Origin: Gordionus sp. m RMFG-2023
Lineage: Eukaryota > Nematomorpha > Gordioida > Chordodea > Parachordodidae
DNA: 64,000 nt
Assembly (NCBI RefSeq): GCF_954871325.1
Contig: NC_088775.1
Location: 77,663,561 to 77,727,560, forward strand
Direction: 5' to 3'
The notes below the pieces were generated by a model, which saw only the letters and a list, made by a program, of their open reading frames with translations, was not told the DNA's origin and made no database searches. Numbering within the stretch: position 1 is the first letter of the stretch; each line of letters opens with the position of its first letter. The translations under genes and the position numbers were made by a program. Below, one piece after another: positions 62,229-64,000 of the stretch.

Positions 62229-62372
62229 TGTCAGTCATTAATGTCAGTATTACTAAATAATAAAAAATTTTAACAATATATGTCAGTCATAAATATCAGT
62301 ATTACTAAATTTTATAATGATATTTTATTAAAATATATTATAACGTCAATCACAAATGTCAGTATTACTAAA
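62229..62372. repeat. Short tandem repeat, three irregular units
   Basis: The words 'gtcagtcat' or 'gtcaatcac' followed by 'aatgtcagtattactaaa' recur at about 62229, 62282 and 62344, separated by AT-rich spacers. Confidence 0.65.
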
Positions 62373-63253
62373 GAGAGTTAATTTAAATTTAAGTTAAAAT
62401 ATCAAGTCACACTGGATTTCCAGCCCACTCCCTCCCCTCTCCCCTAAAAATCCCAGATCATCAATATCTCCCCCACCCCTTCGTTCGAACAGCCAAATGG
62501 CACTGCATTGAATTCATTAACAATACCACTACCAGATGCTAAAATATGTATTATAATATAAATATTTTAATAATTAATTTACAGTAATAGATAGTCTGTC
62601 ATTATTTTAGGCTTAACATTATTAATTTAATATCCCCAGGTTGGATATTTAAGCTAGAGTACCTTGTTTTATTAAATGTTTAATTAATTTATCAAACCTT
62701 ATATTCTTGGATATGATATTTCTTCTCTTTTTAAACTTTATTGGAATATCGTCAATTATGTAGAGGCTCTTCCTAACATAATTATTCCTGGGGTTTTATT
62801 AGGGTAACCTTGTTTGCTAGAAAAAACTTATCTCAAAAAACATTCTATTTGGTTATTATTATTTTTTTATAAGTTAATTTTTATTTATTAATTATAACTT
62901 TGATTGTATTTATTTACCCCCTCCCTTGAATCACCATTAACAGTAAGGAAGAGAATTAAGTTAAGCCACAGGAGTGACAATATACACCTATACCTACTAT
63001 AACTATTTTTTATTTTTTTCATAAAAAAAAGAATTTTATTAAAATAAATTTTTATAAACATTTGTATATAAATTAAAAACTAAATATTATTTAAAATAAA
63101 AGAAATCGACCTTCATCATATTTTAGCATCCACCAAAAATTTTATTAATTTCCCGCTCATATTTCGTTTAATTTAATCAAGACCACATTACGGTAGAAGT
63201 TTATTCAAAAGTTTTTAAATATTGGATTAATGATATAATAAATAATTTTTTAG

Positions 63254-63339
63254 GTTTATCAACATCTATTGAGGTTGTAAATGCGGATCTCAAAGAAATT
63301 ACAATGACTGAAGCGGCAGGGGAAGATCATTACAATAAA
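63254..63339 (+). CDS. Possible internal exon of an unknown gene
   Basis: A 'tttttag' acceptor and a GTGAAGTA donor bound 86 bp coding LSTSIEVVNADLKEITMTEA followed by AGEDHYNK. It starts in phase 1 and ends in phase 0. The composition is protein-like and not AT-biased like its surroundings. I do not recognise the family. It may belong to a gene running off the right edge of the window. Confidence 0.3.
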
Positions 63340-64000
63340 GTGAAGTACCTTTTACTTTCAGCTCGTATTATCTTATTAAAAACGGAATGAAAGAAGAATT
63401 AACATTTCTTAATAAATTTACAAAAGCAATAATATTATCACAGCGTTCAAGCTCAACGAGCTTTATATTAATCTACCATAGAATAAATTGTTAAAAATAA
63501 ATTTAAAAAATATTTATTATACCTTTTTCTTTAGGCGCTCCCATAGAAATCCATACTATTTTTAATATAAGAATTTCATAATATCTCAAAATAAATGTTT
63601 ACATGCTCAATATAATATTTTTCACTAATATTTAGACCTGTGCCCGATTACACGCCGGGAAACCGCCAAGTCAATATTTTTTTATGGTGGTGGCGTGGTA
63701 TACATAACTTTTAGAATGCTAAATTATATATTAAATTATTATTATTTAATTTGAATATTAACATTAATATAATTAAAAAATGAATTGTTTCTATTGGCAT
63801 AATAATAAAATAGTTTATATCAATCATATTCATACATCATATTTCAAAATTATACATATATTAGTACAAATTAATTTATTTTATGGACTTACACGTTTTA
63901 AACTACCATATGTTTATTGCCAGCTCTAATTGATGTTTTTTGAGTATCTTTTTAATATATAAACTATTATATATTTATATAGAACTTTATTTTGAAATTT

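Noticed and set aside
1-64000. Assignment to a particular phylum or species
   Set aside because: AT content, TE mix and intron sizes fit several invertebrate groups. Nothing in the window is diagnostic.

Overview
This is a very AT-rich eukaryotic window, almost certainly from an invertebrate animal. The evidence is GT-AG introns, a 26-exon metazoan-type 5-oxoprolinase gene, and a dense load of hAT, piggyBac, non-LTR and Ty3/gypsy sequences. I cannot name the species from the sequence.

Two host loci can be read in detail. (1) At 9.4-15.0 kb, plus strand, a secreted, low-complexity protein (Lys/Asp/Glu runs, then Asn/Tyr/Pro/Ser-rich) is split by short introns, nearly all phase 1. It reads as two blocks (9434-11079 and 11605-15029), but a phase-1 donor at 11069 and a phase-1 acceptor at 11593 would join them into one protein of about 1,540 residues. 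The first exon with the start codon was not found. (2) At 30.6-58.9 kb, minus strand, ATP-dependent 5-oxoprolinase (OPLAH) can be assembled from start to stop: 26 exons, 4,059 bp, 1,352 aa. Every junction has GT/AG and matching phase. Its introns hold most of the mobile elements in the right half. Two further short stretches (7730-7936 minus, 63254-63339 plus) look like exons of unknown genes.

The rest is mobile and repetitive DNA. The centrepiece is a nested set at 17.8-26.6 kb. An 8.76-kb hAT element with a 16-bp terminal inverted repeat and a perfect 8-bp target duplication sits inside a roughly 225-250-bp tandem repeat. It carries its own decayed transposase, a core-deleted piggyBac, and a second hAT (21339-24470, perfect 8-bp target duplication). 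The second hAT holds two convergent, complementary transposase halves. Further hAT copies with recognisable ends lie at 30928-31698, 31929-33937 and 51944-53057. A short non-autonomous family with long G or C runs is scattered through the window (1-393, 39270-39618, 53436-53830, 55689-56028) and shares its termini with the large hAT. A 5'-truncated non-LTR retrotransposon, probably of the restriction-like-endonuclease type, lies in an OPLAH intron (41.0-43.0 kb). A partial, broken Ty3/gypsy fossil lies at 59.8-62.1 kb.

Stretches 0.4-7.7, 15.0-16.5, 29.8-30.5 and 62.4-64 kb show little beyond AT-rich sequence and old repeats.
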